From NCBI GenBank assembly GCA_020465985.1, contig JAANYP010002342.1:1-64000 (forward strand): a stretch of DNA of 64,000 nt. The letters run 5' to 3'. Position 1 is the first letter of the stretch; the number at the start of each line of letters is the position of its first letter. This DNA comes from Centrapalus pauciflorus (taxonomy: Eukaryota; Streptophyta; Magnoliopsida; Asterales; Asteraceae). Made by a program: the position numbers and the translations under genes. Under the pieces are notes generated by a model. That model did no database searches, was not told the DNA's origin, and worked only from the letters and a program-made list of their open reading frames with translations. Positions 44,722 through 56,480 of the stretch are shown one piece after another.

Positions 44722-45067
44722 TGTAATGTTGTATTCCCGTAAATATTCAGCACTTCAATGATATTCTCATCAAACACATGAAGAAATAAGCTCAATAAAT
44801 GTGTTATGATAAAGAAGAAGACAATATGAATATGAGAGAGTTATGAATAGTGGCGGCTGAGAATCAATTCAAAATGTCAACCGTGTGACAAAAAGGTAAC
44901 CCTAGGAGCCTTTTGTAGGCTCCTTTAATTATATTTCATACATTGACAACTTTGGCCCCTACACTATTCCTTAAACATAAATTACATAGAAATAACATAG
45001 AAGACAAATTACAAAGATAATAAATATTACAAAACAACTCCTAAGATCGAAATAAATAAATCTAACA
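44722..45067 (-). repeat. R3 outer 3' LTR
   Basis: TGTTAGATTT to CATTACA on the minus strand. The element-side neighbour is the polypurine tract AAAAGGGGGAGAT (45068-45080). The TATA position reads TACAAAA (44911-44917), inside an AGGAGCC/GGCTCCT hairpin (44904-44924). Confidence 0.93.
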
Positions 45068-45083
45068 ATCTCCCCCTTTTCGA

Positions 45084-47115
45084 TCACTTAGGAGGTCCTG
45101 GAACTCGGGCATGGTCGGTAGATTTTCGAAGACCAAGTATGACGTCGAAGCGTCTGGTTACTTGTCTTGTATGTAGCCGCTCGTTCAGGTAGTCTATGCC
45201 GCTGAGTGTATCTTGTATTTCCTTTGGTGAGCATCTCTGTTCAGGATCTGGTTGAGCATCATAATCTTGTACTTTCTTTGTAAGAGCAGCTCGAACCAAT
45301 CTAAGTGTACCATCAGAATAGCAAGGAAGGTCCTCAAAGCGCATATACCTTTTGTAGCCCTTGTAGTTTACAAAAACGACACCCGGATCCCTAGAAAGTA
45401 CAACTCTGTAGGTCGGGTGGTGGGCTAGGAGAAAACTGTCTTGTTCCGGGGCACGAAGCCCTACCTTAACCATAGCACTTTCGATCGCCATCTGAAAATC
45501 TCTTAGGCACATTATTATCGATCGGCGATTCATACTTCGAACTAAGGCACCTACGGCAGTCATGTGCGTTAGACGTTTCCTGATACGATTTTTCAGACTA
45601 TTGTGAAGGAACTCTACGTCATCCGCACTTATGAAGTCAAGATCATACTCGAAGATGTCATCTCCCGTACCATCTTCTCTTTCCACTTGGTAGGAGGGAT
45701 AGAAGACTCTGGCTCTTTTGCACATAGTGATTGTCTTGAGCTTTTTGATCTTTGACTTTGGCACTTTAGACCTTTGTTCCCGGAGCATCAAATGGTAGTA
45801 TTCAGCCTGTTCAGCTTTGGAGACATTCGTAAGTTCCATGAGTAGGCGTCTGCTGAAGGCTCCAGGTTTCTTTCTGACTACCATTTTAAATCTTTCTTTA
45901 AGGTAAGGGTTCTGAAACTGCTCCGGGGGAAACTTTTGCAAGAAGTCTTTAAGTCCCTGAACGGGGGGTTCTTCTATTTCATCCTTTTTAGCTTCGAGAA
46001 GCTTTATAATAGTTCCCCGCCGTTCTTGTCGCATCTGATCTTTTTCTTCCTGCGGCAGTGTATGAACCTTGCCTTTGGTGTAGTGGTCTACCCAGAATAG
46101 GTCATCTTTTCTGTACACGCCAGGTCCCTCCGGAATTTCATCGAAGCAATCGACCCTTTTTGTTGGGGAGGGACCTGAACGTTGGGTTTGTTGGACTGGA
46201 GGTGGGCTTGGGGATCGTGGAGGGCTGATTGTAATGTGGGATTCTTTTAATGACAGGGGAGCTTGGATGGATGAAAGTATATCTTCCTGATGGGCTCGGG
46301 GTGGTGAATTCAGGAAATCAAAAGAAGAGGATGAGGATTTTTTCATTGGAGAATCATGCTCAGGCTTAGGAGTTAATAAAGGTTGGTTGTCCTCGGTATC
46401 GGAATCTGAGTCAGAAACTAATATGATTTCAACCTTTTCGTGCGGTTCCTCATATTCTACCATAGCTGTCATCGGATCCAGTGGAGCTGGACCCTCGACC
46501 ATGGACTCGTCTTCTATTAGCATATACTCCTGAGCCTCCTGACTCTTTTCCCTTGAACCCTGGAATTCTGACCCCTCAGTGGTCTCTGCTCCCCCTATAC
46601 CCAGCATGGGCTCCTCAAATTGAACTTTTCTGCGCTTCTCCCCCTCATGACGATCAGGGTCGTCCTGGTCGTCATGTTTTCTTTTAGGGGCTTCGGCCTG
46701 AGTGCGGCACTGAAGGTCTATGACCGCGGACTCGAGGCGATCCATTCGTGAATTGAGCTGCTCTTGGACTTGAAGAATTAGACGATTAAGAGCATCGATC
46801 TTGTCCGAGAGCTCGGCTATCTGGAGATGGACTGAATGGGAACCTGGTGAGGGGCCAACTTCGGAGGCGACACCGTTACCCTTGATAAGAGAAAGAAGGG
46901 CGGTGTGACGGTCCTCGGCGGCCTCCCTTTGGGCGTCCAGGTCAGCCCGGGTAATAACTCCGGCAGCACGTAATGCTGCCGTTAGCATCTCCAGATCGAT
47001 TGGGACATGGCCGGAAGTGGATGGCGTTGATTGAGCCACTCCCGGTCTTCCATCCGTCATTTCTGGCTCCACTATGGGACGCTCAGATCCGGAAGTTTGT
47101 TGAGCTACCACGAAT
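45084..47115 (-). pseudogene. R3 deleted unit: accessory ORF, C-terminal two-thirds
   Basis: The open frame of 701 codons (45084-47189) begins inside the LTR; element coding starts at about residue 26 (VVAQQTSGSE). Coiled coil at about 119-161, bipartite basic motif KRK 169-171 and KRRK 185-188, acidic Ser-rich and proline-rich middle, then the C-terminal domain with DIFEYDLDF, LLAHHPTYRVVL and YSDGTLRLVRAALTKK. It is unbroken, unlike the copies in R2 and in the full R3 unit. At 47112-47115 the first three bases after the LTR (ATT, as in the leader) join directly to accessory sequence, removing primer site, gag and pol. Confidence 0.88.
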
Positions 47116-47461
47116 TGTAATGTTGTATTCCCGTAAATATTCAGCACCTGAATGATATTCTCATCAAACACATGAAGAAACAAGCTCAATAAATGTGTTA
47201 TGATAAAGAAGAAGACAATATGAATATGAGAGAGTTACGAACAGTGGCGGCTGAGAATCAATTCAAAATGTCAACCGTGTGACAAAAAGGTAACCCTAGG
47301 AGCCTTTTGTAGGCTCCTTTAATTATATTTCATACATTGACAACTTTGGCCCCTACACTATTCCTTAAACATAAATTACATAGATATAACATAGAAGACA
47401 AATTACAAAGATAATAAATATTACAAAACAACTCCTAAGATCGAAATAAATAAATCTAACA
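47116..47461 (-). repeat. R3 middle LTR
   Basis: 346 bp. It is 3' LTR of the full unit (polypurine tract at 47462-47474) and 5' LTR of the deleted unit. The same TACAAAA change and hairpin are at 47298-47318. Confidence 0.93.
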
Positions 47462-47477
47462 ATCTCCCCCTTTTCGA

Positions 47478-50400
47478 TCACTTAGGAGGTCCTGGAACTC
47501 GGGCATGGTCGGTAGATTTTCGAAGACCAAGTATGACGTCGAAGCGTCTGGTTACTTGTCTTGTATGTAGTCGCTCGTTCAGGTAGTCTATGCCGCTGAG
47601 TGTATCTTGTATTTCCTTTGGTGAGCATCTCTGTTCAGGATCTGGTTGAACATCATAATCTTGTACTTTCTTTGTAAGAGCAGCTCGAACCAATCTAAGT
47701 GTACCATCGGAATAGAAAGGAAGGTCCTCAAAGCGCATATACCTTTTGTAGCCCTTGTAGTTTACAAAAACGACACCCGGATCCCCAGAAAGTACAACTC
47801 TGTAGGCCGGGTGGTGGGCTAAGAGAAAACTGTCTTGTTCCGGTGCACGAAGCCCTACCTTAACCATAGCACTTTCGATCGCCATCTGAAAATCTCTTAG
47901 GCACATTATTATCGATCGGCGATTCATACTTCGAACTAAGGCACCTACGGCAGTCATGTGCGTTAGACGTTTCCTGATACGATTTTTCAGACTATTGTGA
48001 AGGAACTCTACGTCATCCGCACTTATGAAGTCAAGATCATACTCGAAGATGTCATCTCCCGTACCATCTTCTCTTTCCACTTGGTAGGAGGGATAGAAGA
48101 CTCTGGCTCTTTTGCACATAGTGATTGTCTTGAGCTTTTTGATCTTTGACTTTGGCACTTTAGACCTTTGTTCCCGGAGCATCAAATGGTAGTATTCAGC
48201 CTGTTCAGCTTTGGAGACATTCGTAAGTTCCATGAGTAGGCGTCTGCTGAAGGCTCCAGGTTTCTTTCTGACTACCATTTTAAATCTTTCTTTAAGGTAA
48301 GGGTTCTGAAACTGCTCCGGGGGAAACTTTTGCAAGAAGTCTTTAAGTCCCTGAACGGGGGGTTCTTCTATTTCATCCTTTTTAGCTTCGAGAAGCTTTA
48401 TAATAGTTCCCCGCCGTTCTTGTCGCATCTGATCTTTTTCTTCCTGCGGCAGTGTATGAACCTTGCCTTTGGTGTAGTGGTCTACCCAGAATAGGTCATC
48501 TTTTCTGTACACGCCAGGTCCCTCCGAAATTTCATCGAAGCAATCGACCCTTTTTGTTGGGGAGGGACCTGAACGTTGGGTTTGTTGGACTGGAGGTGGG
48601 CTTGGGGATCGTGGAGGGCTGATTGTAATGTGGGATTCTTTTAATGACAGGGGAGCTTGGATGGATGAAAGTATATCTTCCTGATGGGCTCGGGGTGGTG
48701 AATTCAGGAAATCAAAAGAAGAGGATGAGGATTTTTTAGTTGGAGAATCAGGCTCAGGCTTAGAAGTTAATAAAGGTTGGTTGTCCTCGGTATCGGAATC
48801 TGAGTCAGAAACTAATATGATTTCAACCTTTTCGTGCGGTTCCTCATATTCTAACATAGCTGTCATCGGATCCAGTGGAGCTGGACCCTCAACCATGGGC
48901 TCGTCTTCTATTAGCATATACTCCTGAGCCTCCTGACTCTTTTCCCTTGAACCCTGGAATTCTGACCCCTCAGTGGTCTCTGCTCCCCCTATACCCAGCA
49001 TGGGCTCCTCAAATTGAACTTTTCTGCGCTTCTCCCCCTCATGACGATCAGGGTCGTCCTGGTCGTCATGTTTTCTTTTAGGGGCTTCGGCCTGAGTGCG
49101 GCACTGAAGGTCTATGACCGCGGACTCGAGGAGATCCATTCGTGAATTGAGCTGCTCTTGGACTTGAAGAATTAGAAGATTAAGAGCATCGATCTTGTCC
49201 GAGAGCTCGGCTATCTGGAGATGGACTGAATGGGAACCTGGTGAGGGGCCAGCTTCGGAGGCGACACCCTTACCCTTGATAAAAGAAGAAGGGCGGTGTG
49301 ACGGTCCTCGGCGGCCTCCTTTTGGGTGTCCAGGTCAGCCCGGGGTAATAACTCCGGCAGCACGTAATGCTGCCGTTAGCATCTCCAGATCGATGGGGAG
49401 ATGGCCGGAAGTGGACGGCGTTGATTGAGCCACTCCCGGTCTTCCTTCCGTCATTTCTGGCTCCACTACGGGATGCTCAGATCCGGAAGTTTGTTGAGCT
49501 GCCACGGAGGCAACTCTTGGGGATGCCACAAAGGCATCGTGCATGGTGTGTATATGTGGGGATGGAATCGTGGATGAAGGAAGGTCCGTCACGTGGGGAG
49601 GAGTGTGACCTCTTTCAACACCGCCACTCTCCGAATGAGAGGGCGATGGAGTGTGTGGAAGATCCCCGTGGAATGAAGTGGTTTCCCTTTGAGGGGAAAC
49701 CAAGTGGATGGTGGGGGTCGTTTCGATCGCTGGACTAACGGTCTTATGAAGGGGTGTCCGGCTAACAGGGCTTGGTTCACCCTCAGACTGAATTTCCCTC
49801 GCTCTTACGACAGAGACGGTTCTTTCAGAATCCGCCGTCTCTACCGTCTCACCTACAGCTCCCTCCCTTACAATCTCAACCTCCCGCTCACCGAAACCCA
49901 TTGATTGTTGAACATCCATCCCTTCTCCCTCATCTCACTCTCTTGTTGCTCACCTTCGGACTGGTTAGTCTCAGTCGATTCCGACTGAGACTCATCCGGA
50001 TAATTCTCTCTTATATATGCCCTTACCCGCTCTGTGCCCCTTGACCTCGTAAGAGTAGATAGAGGAATTTTCATCACCTGTACCGTCGGGGCCCCCTTTG
50101 GCAGAGTTAACTTTTGGATTGCCACTGTGGGGTAGACATCAGCCTCCGGACGTTCATGTATGTCATCGTCTTGATCCATAGCACACTGGATGATGAGTTG
50201 AAGGAATCTTTGATAAGGAACATACTTGCGGCCTTTCTTTGTGCTTCTTTCGACGTAGACTCTTCGTAATTCTTCAAAGATGAAAGCGGCATAGTCCACG
50301 TGTCGGTCGAAGGCAAAGCCGGTGAACATGGCTAATACCTGGGCCGACGCTGAGTCATGACCGGAATGCTTGGCTGTGAGGCACTTGTTAAGCACATCGA

Positions 50401-50902
50401 ATAGAATCCGCCAGTGGGACTGAAGGTTTTTCGTGCGGAAGTCTGATGGTTTGGTAAGAGGGCTGTCATACCCTAGAGTTTGTATCTCAGTTAGGGCTTC
50501 AGATACTGATGGGTTTCGGTCGAAGGAATCAAGGGTGGGAAGGTAGTCTTCTATGGGTAGATGAAGAATGTGGCGGATGGCTGCGGTGGTGATCTTGACC
50601 GGAACGCAGTCAATGGTGGAAGTGAAGTGAGGTTCGGGGTCGGTTATATATTGGAGCCTGTTCCAGAATTGTTGGAGGTAAATTTGGGGAACAGCTATGG
50701 CAGTTGAAAGTGCATAATATATGGGATGGCGGGTGAGGATGTCGAAGGCAAGGGTTTGGGTTTCTTTTGAGAGGATGGAAACGTCGAGTTGCCAGTGATG
50801 TGGGATAAACTCGACAAACTCGGCGCTGGGTAAAATGGATTCCTCGGGTAGCTGAGCATTATTATTTGGAATTGGAGGATGGGGTACTGTGAGAACGATT
50901 TC
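47478..50902 (-). pseudogene. R3 full unit: accessory ORF, broken
   Basis: It has the same domain order as the R2 copy, about 1140 codons. The frames 49868-50902, 49335-49919 and 47478-49139 are joined by single-base shifts near 49930 and 49340 and further small losses at 49140-49335. The normal start codon is missing: after the acceptor the sequence is GAAATCG where R2 has GAAAATGG, with about 13 bases lost. The N-terminal domain (QLDVSILSKETQTLAF, HPIYYALSTAIAVPQ) and the C-terminal domain are otherwise well kept. Its neighbours are the internal promoter and intron on one side and the polypurine tract on the other. Confidence 0.85.
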
Positions 50903-51974
50903 CTGCAAAGTGCAACAAAGTTAGAATCATAAGACTTGATAGGATAATGCATTGATGTGAAGTCTAGATGAGTGTGAAATAGAAATTGTATGATCTGTTT
51001 AACATCGGGTCTTCATTAGCAGAATAAAATTCCACTAATAAAGTCTAAAGTCAATCGTTAAGAGACCGATGTTAGATAAGACCGTTTCACTCAAACACTG
51101 ATCCTAACTCTAATCAATGGTGCACTTGGTTGGAACTATTTTTGTGATTTTTAATTTATATGAAAATGCAGAAATGGAAAAAATGAAAAATTTTAAAAAA
51201 AATTCTAAGTGTTGGATTTCGGATGGTCCGAATTCGGATGAACAGTGTCGTCGAATTCGGATCCGTCCGAAATCGAATGATGCATGAATGATGTGTGTGG
51301 GACCGAATTCGGATGAGGTGAAAATGGGGACCGAATTCGGATGATGGTCCGTAGTGTAAGTCATGAAATGAATGAAGGTGGACCGAATTCGGATGAGTTA
51401 TAAACATGGTCCGAATTCAGTTGATGACTTGTGTAAATGCATGCAATGATATGGGAAGGTCCTAATTTCGGATGCTACCTGGAATTCGGATGGGGACCGA
51501 ATCCGGGTATCATCCGAATTCGGATGCACAGTGGTGAACAGACTTAGACAATTTTCAAGTTTTGAAAATTTTGACCTTGCTTTGATGGCCCGAATTCGGA
51601 TCAACAGTGAACCGAATTCGGATCAACAGTGTCCGAAATGGGATTTATACTTTAAAAATTTTTGAAACTAGTCTAAGTCGGACATCCGAATTCGGGTGGA
51701 GGTCCGAATTCGGACATCCGAAACTGCATGAGTACAGTTAATGTTCATGCAAAAATTAAACGTGAACAGTTGAAATGTTAATAAAAATGCATGAAATTAC
51801 AGATCCTACTTTAAAATAACTAACTGAACACTTTATCTAACTACAACTAAGAAAATATAACACATTAAACTACCTAAAAAGAGTAAAAACCGAAAAGAAA
51901 AACTAAAAATATTTTGAAAATCAAACAAGTAATATACTAAGTTAAAGACTTAAATAAAGATAGAAAAGTGTTAC
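50903..51974 (-). other. Predicted 5'UTR intron of the R3 accessory gene
   Basis: Donor CAG/GTAACA at 51974, CTAAC at 50920-50924, acceptor CACTTTGCAG/G at 50903, 1072 nt. It aligns with the R2 intron. The first exon, about 51975-52115, is CT-rich and lacks ATG. Confidence 0.65.
51220..51725. repeat. Dispersed palindrome array TCCGAATTCGGA in the R3 intron
   Basis: About a dozen full or near copies at the same relative positions as in R2. Individual copies differ between the two elements, yet most cores stay readable. Confidence 0.85.
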
Positions 51975-52142
51975 CTGGTGATGCAGATGATGGAAAATGC
52001 AAGAAAAATGAAGAAGAATGATGGTCCAAAAGCTTCAAATCGGTAACAATGGTGGAAGTGGGCGGTGGTCGACGAGAGAGAAGGAGAAGAAAGAAAGATG
52101 GAAATATCTTGAAGATGAAGAAATTGACTATTTGACCACCCC

Positions 52143-52150
52143 TATTTAAA
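52143..52150 (-). promoter_or_regulatory. TATA-like box of the R3 accessory gene
   Basis: TTTAAATA preceded by CCCACGACCC-type repeats (52155-52185), as in R2. The spacer from 52190 to 52847 is AT-rich with no further feature seen. Confidence 0.55.
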
Positions 52151-52847
52151 CGCGCGGGTCGTGGGTCGGGTCAAAGGGATCCGCGCCCAAAAGGAAATTG
52201 GGCCGGCGGATGGTCACACAACACAACTCAACAAAAAAATGTTTTTGGGCTTTTAAGGAATTTAAACAAAAAGAAATTTTTTTTGGTCCAATACAAAATA
52301 AAATAAAAATATTTTTGGTATTTTCTTTAATTTTGAAGTTAAAATAAAATGAAATGAAGTAACTTAAAATCTTTTTGGCTTTTTGATAAATTTGAAAGTT
52401 AAAATATTTTTGTGATTTTCTGACCTATTAAATTAAAACTTAAAATTAAATTAAAACTAAGACTAACCTAAAATTCAAAAATTTAACTATAAACGAAATA
52501 AGAAGAAACACAGAATTATAAAATTTAAAAATCCTAACTCTACTCCCCCTCAAATAAATACCGGTTATTTTTCCTTTTCCTTTTCAGATTTAAATCACGA
52601 CAACCCTTTATTAACCTTTCAAGTACAGACAAACCTGGATATTGTTTGCATCCCACTCCGTGATGAACAATTCACACAGCAATTTATCAGGATCATTAAT
52701 TATTAAAAAATATACGCAGATAAGGAAATATTGAGTTTCAATCTTGTGACATAATCCTTAAATTTAAATAACAGATATTTTTTCTAAAATAAAGGAATCT
52801 CAATCATGATAGATTGAAATAGAATTATTTAAGACAATATCTGATAT

Positions 52848-55625
52848 TTAATTGGAAGGTGGATTCAACATGCCGATATGAGATACTAAAAACTGAAAAC
52901 GAGGTTCGTCTAAAGCTTTAGTAAATATATCCGCAAGTTGGTATTCCGTGCCAACAAAATATAACTCAATGGTTCCCTTTTCCACGTGATCTTTAATAAA
53001 ATGATACCTAATATCTATGTGTTTTGTTCGAGAGTGCTGCACGGGATTGCAAGAGATGGCAATTGCACTTCGAGAATCACAATAAATAGGGATATTGGTG
53101 AGTGAGAACCCATAATCGCGTAATTGTGTTCTCATCCACAGCACTTGAGAGCAACAGCTTGCAGCTGCTACATACTCAGCCTCAGATGTAGATGTGGATA
53201 AACAACTCCGCTTTTTGGAAGACCAACTCACCGGTCTATCTCCTAAAAACTGTATTCCTCCCGACGTGCTTTTTCTGTCCACTCTACAACCTGCAAAATC
53301 AGCATCTGAAAACGCGATAAGATCGAAATCGGTTCCCTTTGGATACCATAGACCAAGTTCGGGTGTACCCTTAAGATAACGAAAAATGCGTTTTACCGCA
53401 GTTAGGTGTGATTCTTTTGGGTCGGCCTGAAATCTAGCACAAAGACATGTTGAAAACACTATATCCGGCCTGCTGGCAGTCAAGTATAGTAAGGATCCTA
53501 TCATCCCTCTGTAAGTTGAATTATCGACACTTTTCCCGGAAGGATCGGTGTCTAACTTACAGTTGGAGGCCATGGGAGTTGCGATACTCGTGCAAGAGTC
53601 TAACTTATACTTCTTGAGAATGTCAAGAGTATATTTCAACTGGTTCACAAAAATCCCACCCTCAAGTTGTTTGACTTGTAATCCGAGGAAAAAGTTCATT
53701 TCCCCCATCATACTCATCTCAAACCGAGACTCCATTAGGGCTGAAAAATCCATACAAAAATTACTGTCAGTAGATCCAAATATAATATCGTCGACATAAA
53801 TCTGTACTAGCATTATATGTGGGCCTTCCCTTTTAGTGAACAGAGTTGTGTCCACCACACCTTTATAGAAACCGGCAGAAATAAGGAAATTCGAAAGACT
53901 ATCATACCATGCTCGAGGTGCTTGTTTTAAACCATAGAGGGCCTTATCTAGCACATAAACATGGTCAGGTTTATGTGCATCAACAAAGCCTTGTGGTTGT
54001 TCAACATACACTTCCTCGTTAAGTTCACCGTTTAGAAAGGCAGCCTTGACGTCCATTTGGTACACTTTGAAGTCTTTGTGTGCCGCGTACGCCAAGAAGA
54101 TTCTGATTGCTTCGATCCGTGCAACTGGAGCGAAGGTCTCATCATAATCTATCCCTTCTTGTTGTCGGTAGCCTTTGGCAACAAGTCTTGCTTTGTTCCT
54201 TATCACAATGCCGTTCTCATCTCGTTTGTTCTTAAAGATCCACTTGGTTCCGATGACTGTGCAGTCTTTTGGCTTGGGAACTAACCGCCATACTCTTAGC
54301 TGTTCAAACTGGTTGAGTTCCTCTTGCATTGCAACTATCCAATCCGGATCTGTCAGGGCTTCATCCACACGAGCGGGCTCTATCATGCTCAAGAATGATG
54401 CGTAGAGACATTCATTAGCAGATACCCTACGAGTTTGGAATCCTGTTGATACGTAACCAATGATTTGCTCTGTTGGGTGACTGCGGGTCCATTTGATCTC
54501 GTGTGGAAGGGGTGCTCGGGATGGAACCTCTGTGGTTAATATGGGGATGGATGAGTATTCATGGTCAATGGTTTCAAATGATGGTACCACAGGTTCTGGT
54601 TCAACTTCTGAGTGTTCAGGTGAAGGAAGAATCGTTGGTATTATATGTGAGGGTATTACAGGAGTAGATTCAACCGCGGATGTGTCGGTGGATGATGTGG
54701 ATGGATGAGGATATGTTGATGAAGATGGAGCGGAGAAACTTTGCGGCGCAGTTGAATTGGAAGGATTACCTACATTATTTGCGACATTAGACACACTAGC
54801 GTTAGGACCGAAAAATTCAACATAAAAAGGATCAAATAAATTAACCAAATCAAAAGAAGAAAAAGAAATGGGGTTATTCGAAGAGTCTACAGGCATTTGA
54901 GTAATGCGTGGTCCTGATTGATCAACTTCGGCTGCCAGTTCAGCCAACTCATCAAATGTGACGTGCACACTTTCATTGACTGTTCTGGTTCGGGTATTGA
55001 ATGCGTGATACGCCTTCGAGTTGGATGAGTATCCAATGAAGATCGCTTCATCCGCCTTTTCGTTAAATTTCCCGAGGTTGTCTTTGTCATTCAGCACATA
55101 GCACCTGCAACCAAATACACGTAAGTACTTGATAAATGGTACTTTATTCAAAAAGAGTTGGTAAGGAGTTTTGTTAAAGCGCTTATGGATGATGGAGCGA
55201 TTCTGTGTATAGCATGCTGTTGATACGGCTTCGGCCCATAAGAACGGAGGTAGCTTTGAGTATGTGAGCATTGTACGAGCGGCTTCTACTAGCGTACGGT
55301 TACGCCTTTCCACGATCCCATTTTGTTGAGGTGTTCGAGCAGCAGAGTATTGATGCTGAATCCCTTTGGATCGAAGGAAGCCTTCCACTAATGAGTTTTT
55401 GAACTCCGTGCCGTTATCTGATCTGATTGATTGTACTGACAGCTGTTGTTGGGTCTCGACACTCTTGATAAAATCAGTGATTTCTTGAGCTGTCTCGTCC
55501 TTGGAACGCAAGAACCTGACCCAGGTATATCGAGAATAATCATCAACGATAACCAACACATATCGTTTTCCATTTATGCTTTGAGTTCTCATCGGTCCGC
55601 ATAAATCCATATGAAGTAACTCCAA
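52848..55625 (-). CDS. R3 integrase core, reverse transcriptase and RNase H, open frame
   Basis: The longest frame in the window, 925 codons. Integrase: Asp7 in LHMDLCGP, Asp70 in RSDNGTEF, Glu106 in NGIVERRNR, a proper D-35-E spacing. RT: WIFKNKRDENGIV, QMDVKAAFLNGEL, and YVDD at about 610-613. RNase H: SEAEYVAAASCC, DSRSAIAI, and the terminal LADIFTKALDE. It lacks only the N-terminal zinc finger and protease, which sit just upstream behind one TGA. Catalytic residues are all present, so this is the best preserved pol here. It is expected to be a polyprotein fragment rather than a natural protein. Confidence 0.92.
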   Translation of the reverse strand: MELLHMDLCGPMRTQSINGKRYVLVIVDDYSRYTWVRFLRSKDETAQEITDFIKSVETQQQLSVQSIRSDNGTEFKNSLVEGFLRSKGIQHQYSAARTPQQNGIVERRNRTLVEAARTMLTYSKLPPFLWAEAVSTACYTQNRSIIHKRFNKTPYQLFLNKVPFIKYLRVFGCRCYVLNDKDNLGKFNEKADEAIFIGYSSNSKAYHAFNTRTRTVNESVHVTFDELAELAAEVDQSGPRITQMPVDSSNNPISFSSFDLVNLFDPFYVEFFGPNASVSNVANNVGNPSNSTAPQSFSAPSSSTYPHPSTSSTDTSAVESTPVIPSHIIPTILPSPEHSEVEPEPVVPSFETIDHEYSSIPILTTEVPSRAPLPHEIKWTRSHPTEQIIGYVSTGFQTRRVSANECLYASFLSMIEPARVDEALTDPDWIVAMQEELNQFEQLRVWRLVPKPKDCTVIGTKWIFKNKRDENGIVIRNKARLVAKGYRQQEGIDYDETFAPVARIEAIRIFLAYAAHKDFKVYQMDVKAAFLNGELNEEVYVEQPQGFVDAHKPDHVYVLDKALYGLKQAPRAWYDSLSNFLISAGFYKGVVDTTLFTKREGPHIMLVQIYVDDIIFGSTDSNFCMDFSALMESRFEMSMMGEMNFFLGLQVKQLEGGIFVNQLKYTLDILKKYKLDSCTSIATPMASNCKLDTDPSGKSVDNSTYRGMIGSLLYLTASRPDIVFSTCLCARFQADPKESHLTAVKRIFRYLKGTPELGLWYPKGTDFDLIAFSDADFAGCRVDRKSTSGGIQFLGDRPVSWSSKKRSCLSTSTSEAEYVAAASCCSQVLWMRTQLRDYGFSLTNIPIYCDSRSAIAISCNPVQHSRTKHIDIRYHFIKDHVEKGTIELYFVGTEYQLADIFTKALDEPRFQFLVSHIGMLNPPSN

Positions 55626-56252
55626 AACTCTTTTTGTTGATGGTTCGGGCTTTGGTCAGTGAGATGATCGTTTCATTTTTCCTTTCTCACAAGCTCCACA
55701 CAGATGGTCCTTTTCGTAGCGCAACTCAGGAAGCCCTTTGACCAATTGCTTTGCAGCCAGCTTGTTGATATTATCAAAATTCAAATGGGATAATCTTCGA
55801 TGCCACAACCAAGAATCTTTTGAAGAGGCTTTTGATAGTAGGAAAATGTTATCCTTCACTACAAGTTTAGCTACGTCAATGGTGTAAAGGTTAGATTTTC
55901 GGGAACCAGTTAATAATTCTTTTCCATCCATGTTCTTAACACTGCAGTTCTTAGCCCTAAACGTTACTTCTAGTCCTTTGTCGCAGAGCTGTCCTATGCT
56001 AAAAAGATTATGAGATAACCCCTCAACATAGTCAACGTCCTTGATGACCAGATTATTTAGAACTAAGTCCCCGTATCCTTTTATGTGAGCCTGATGGTTG
56101 TTCTCGAATTTCACAGTTCCACAATACTGTTCAACAACGTTGGACAGCAATTCTCTTCTTCCTGTCATGTGCTTGGAGCAACCCGAATCCATATACCAAA
56201 TGGACTTAGCCTGAAAAACACATAAATTCATATAATGAAAAACTATATGCAT
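55626..56252 (-). pseudogene. R3 protease and integrase zinc finger
   Basis: The 198-codon frame has protease IWYMDSGCSKHMTG with Asp22, KGYGDLVLNN, then the HHCC finger LWHRRLSHLNFDNINKL and CGACEKGKMKRSSH. It ends at a TGA (55656) where R2 reads a sense codon, 30 bp before the pol frame. An acceptor-like TGTGTTTTTCAG/G lies just before the protease at 56211. The block 56253-56480, up to the gag stop, has several stops and no product; the same gap exists in R2. Confidence 0.87.
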
Positions 56253-56480
56253 TCAAACACATCCATTTTTAATTCACAATCAAACCGTGTTCTGAACCGA
56301 GATGTTCAGAAAACATGATGAGTTAAGACCGGGTCCTGGGCTGTGTGCACAGAAGCCAAACGTGTCGGTTTAAGCACAGCCGACAAGCAAAAGAACGGGT
56401 CCTAGTCTAAGGTAACTAGAAGCCATTTCTTTGAAGCACGGGTCTTGATCAGAAGTAACCAAGAACCATCTGCATTAAGA

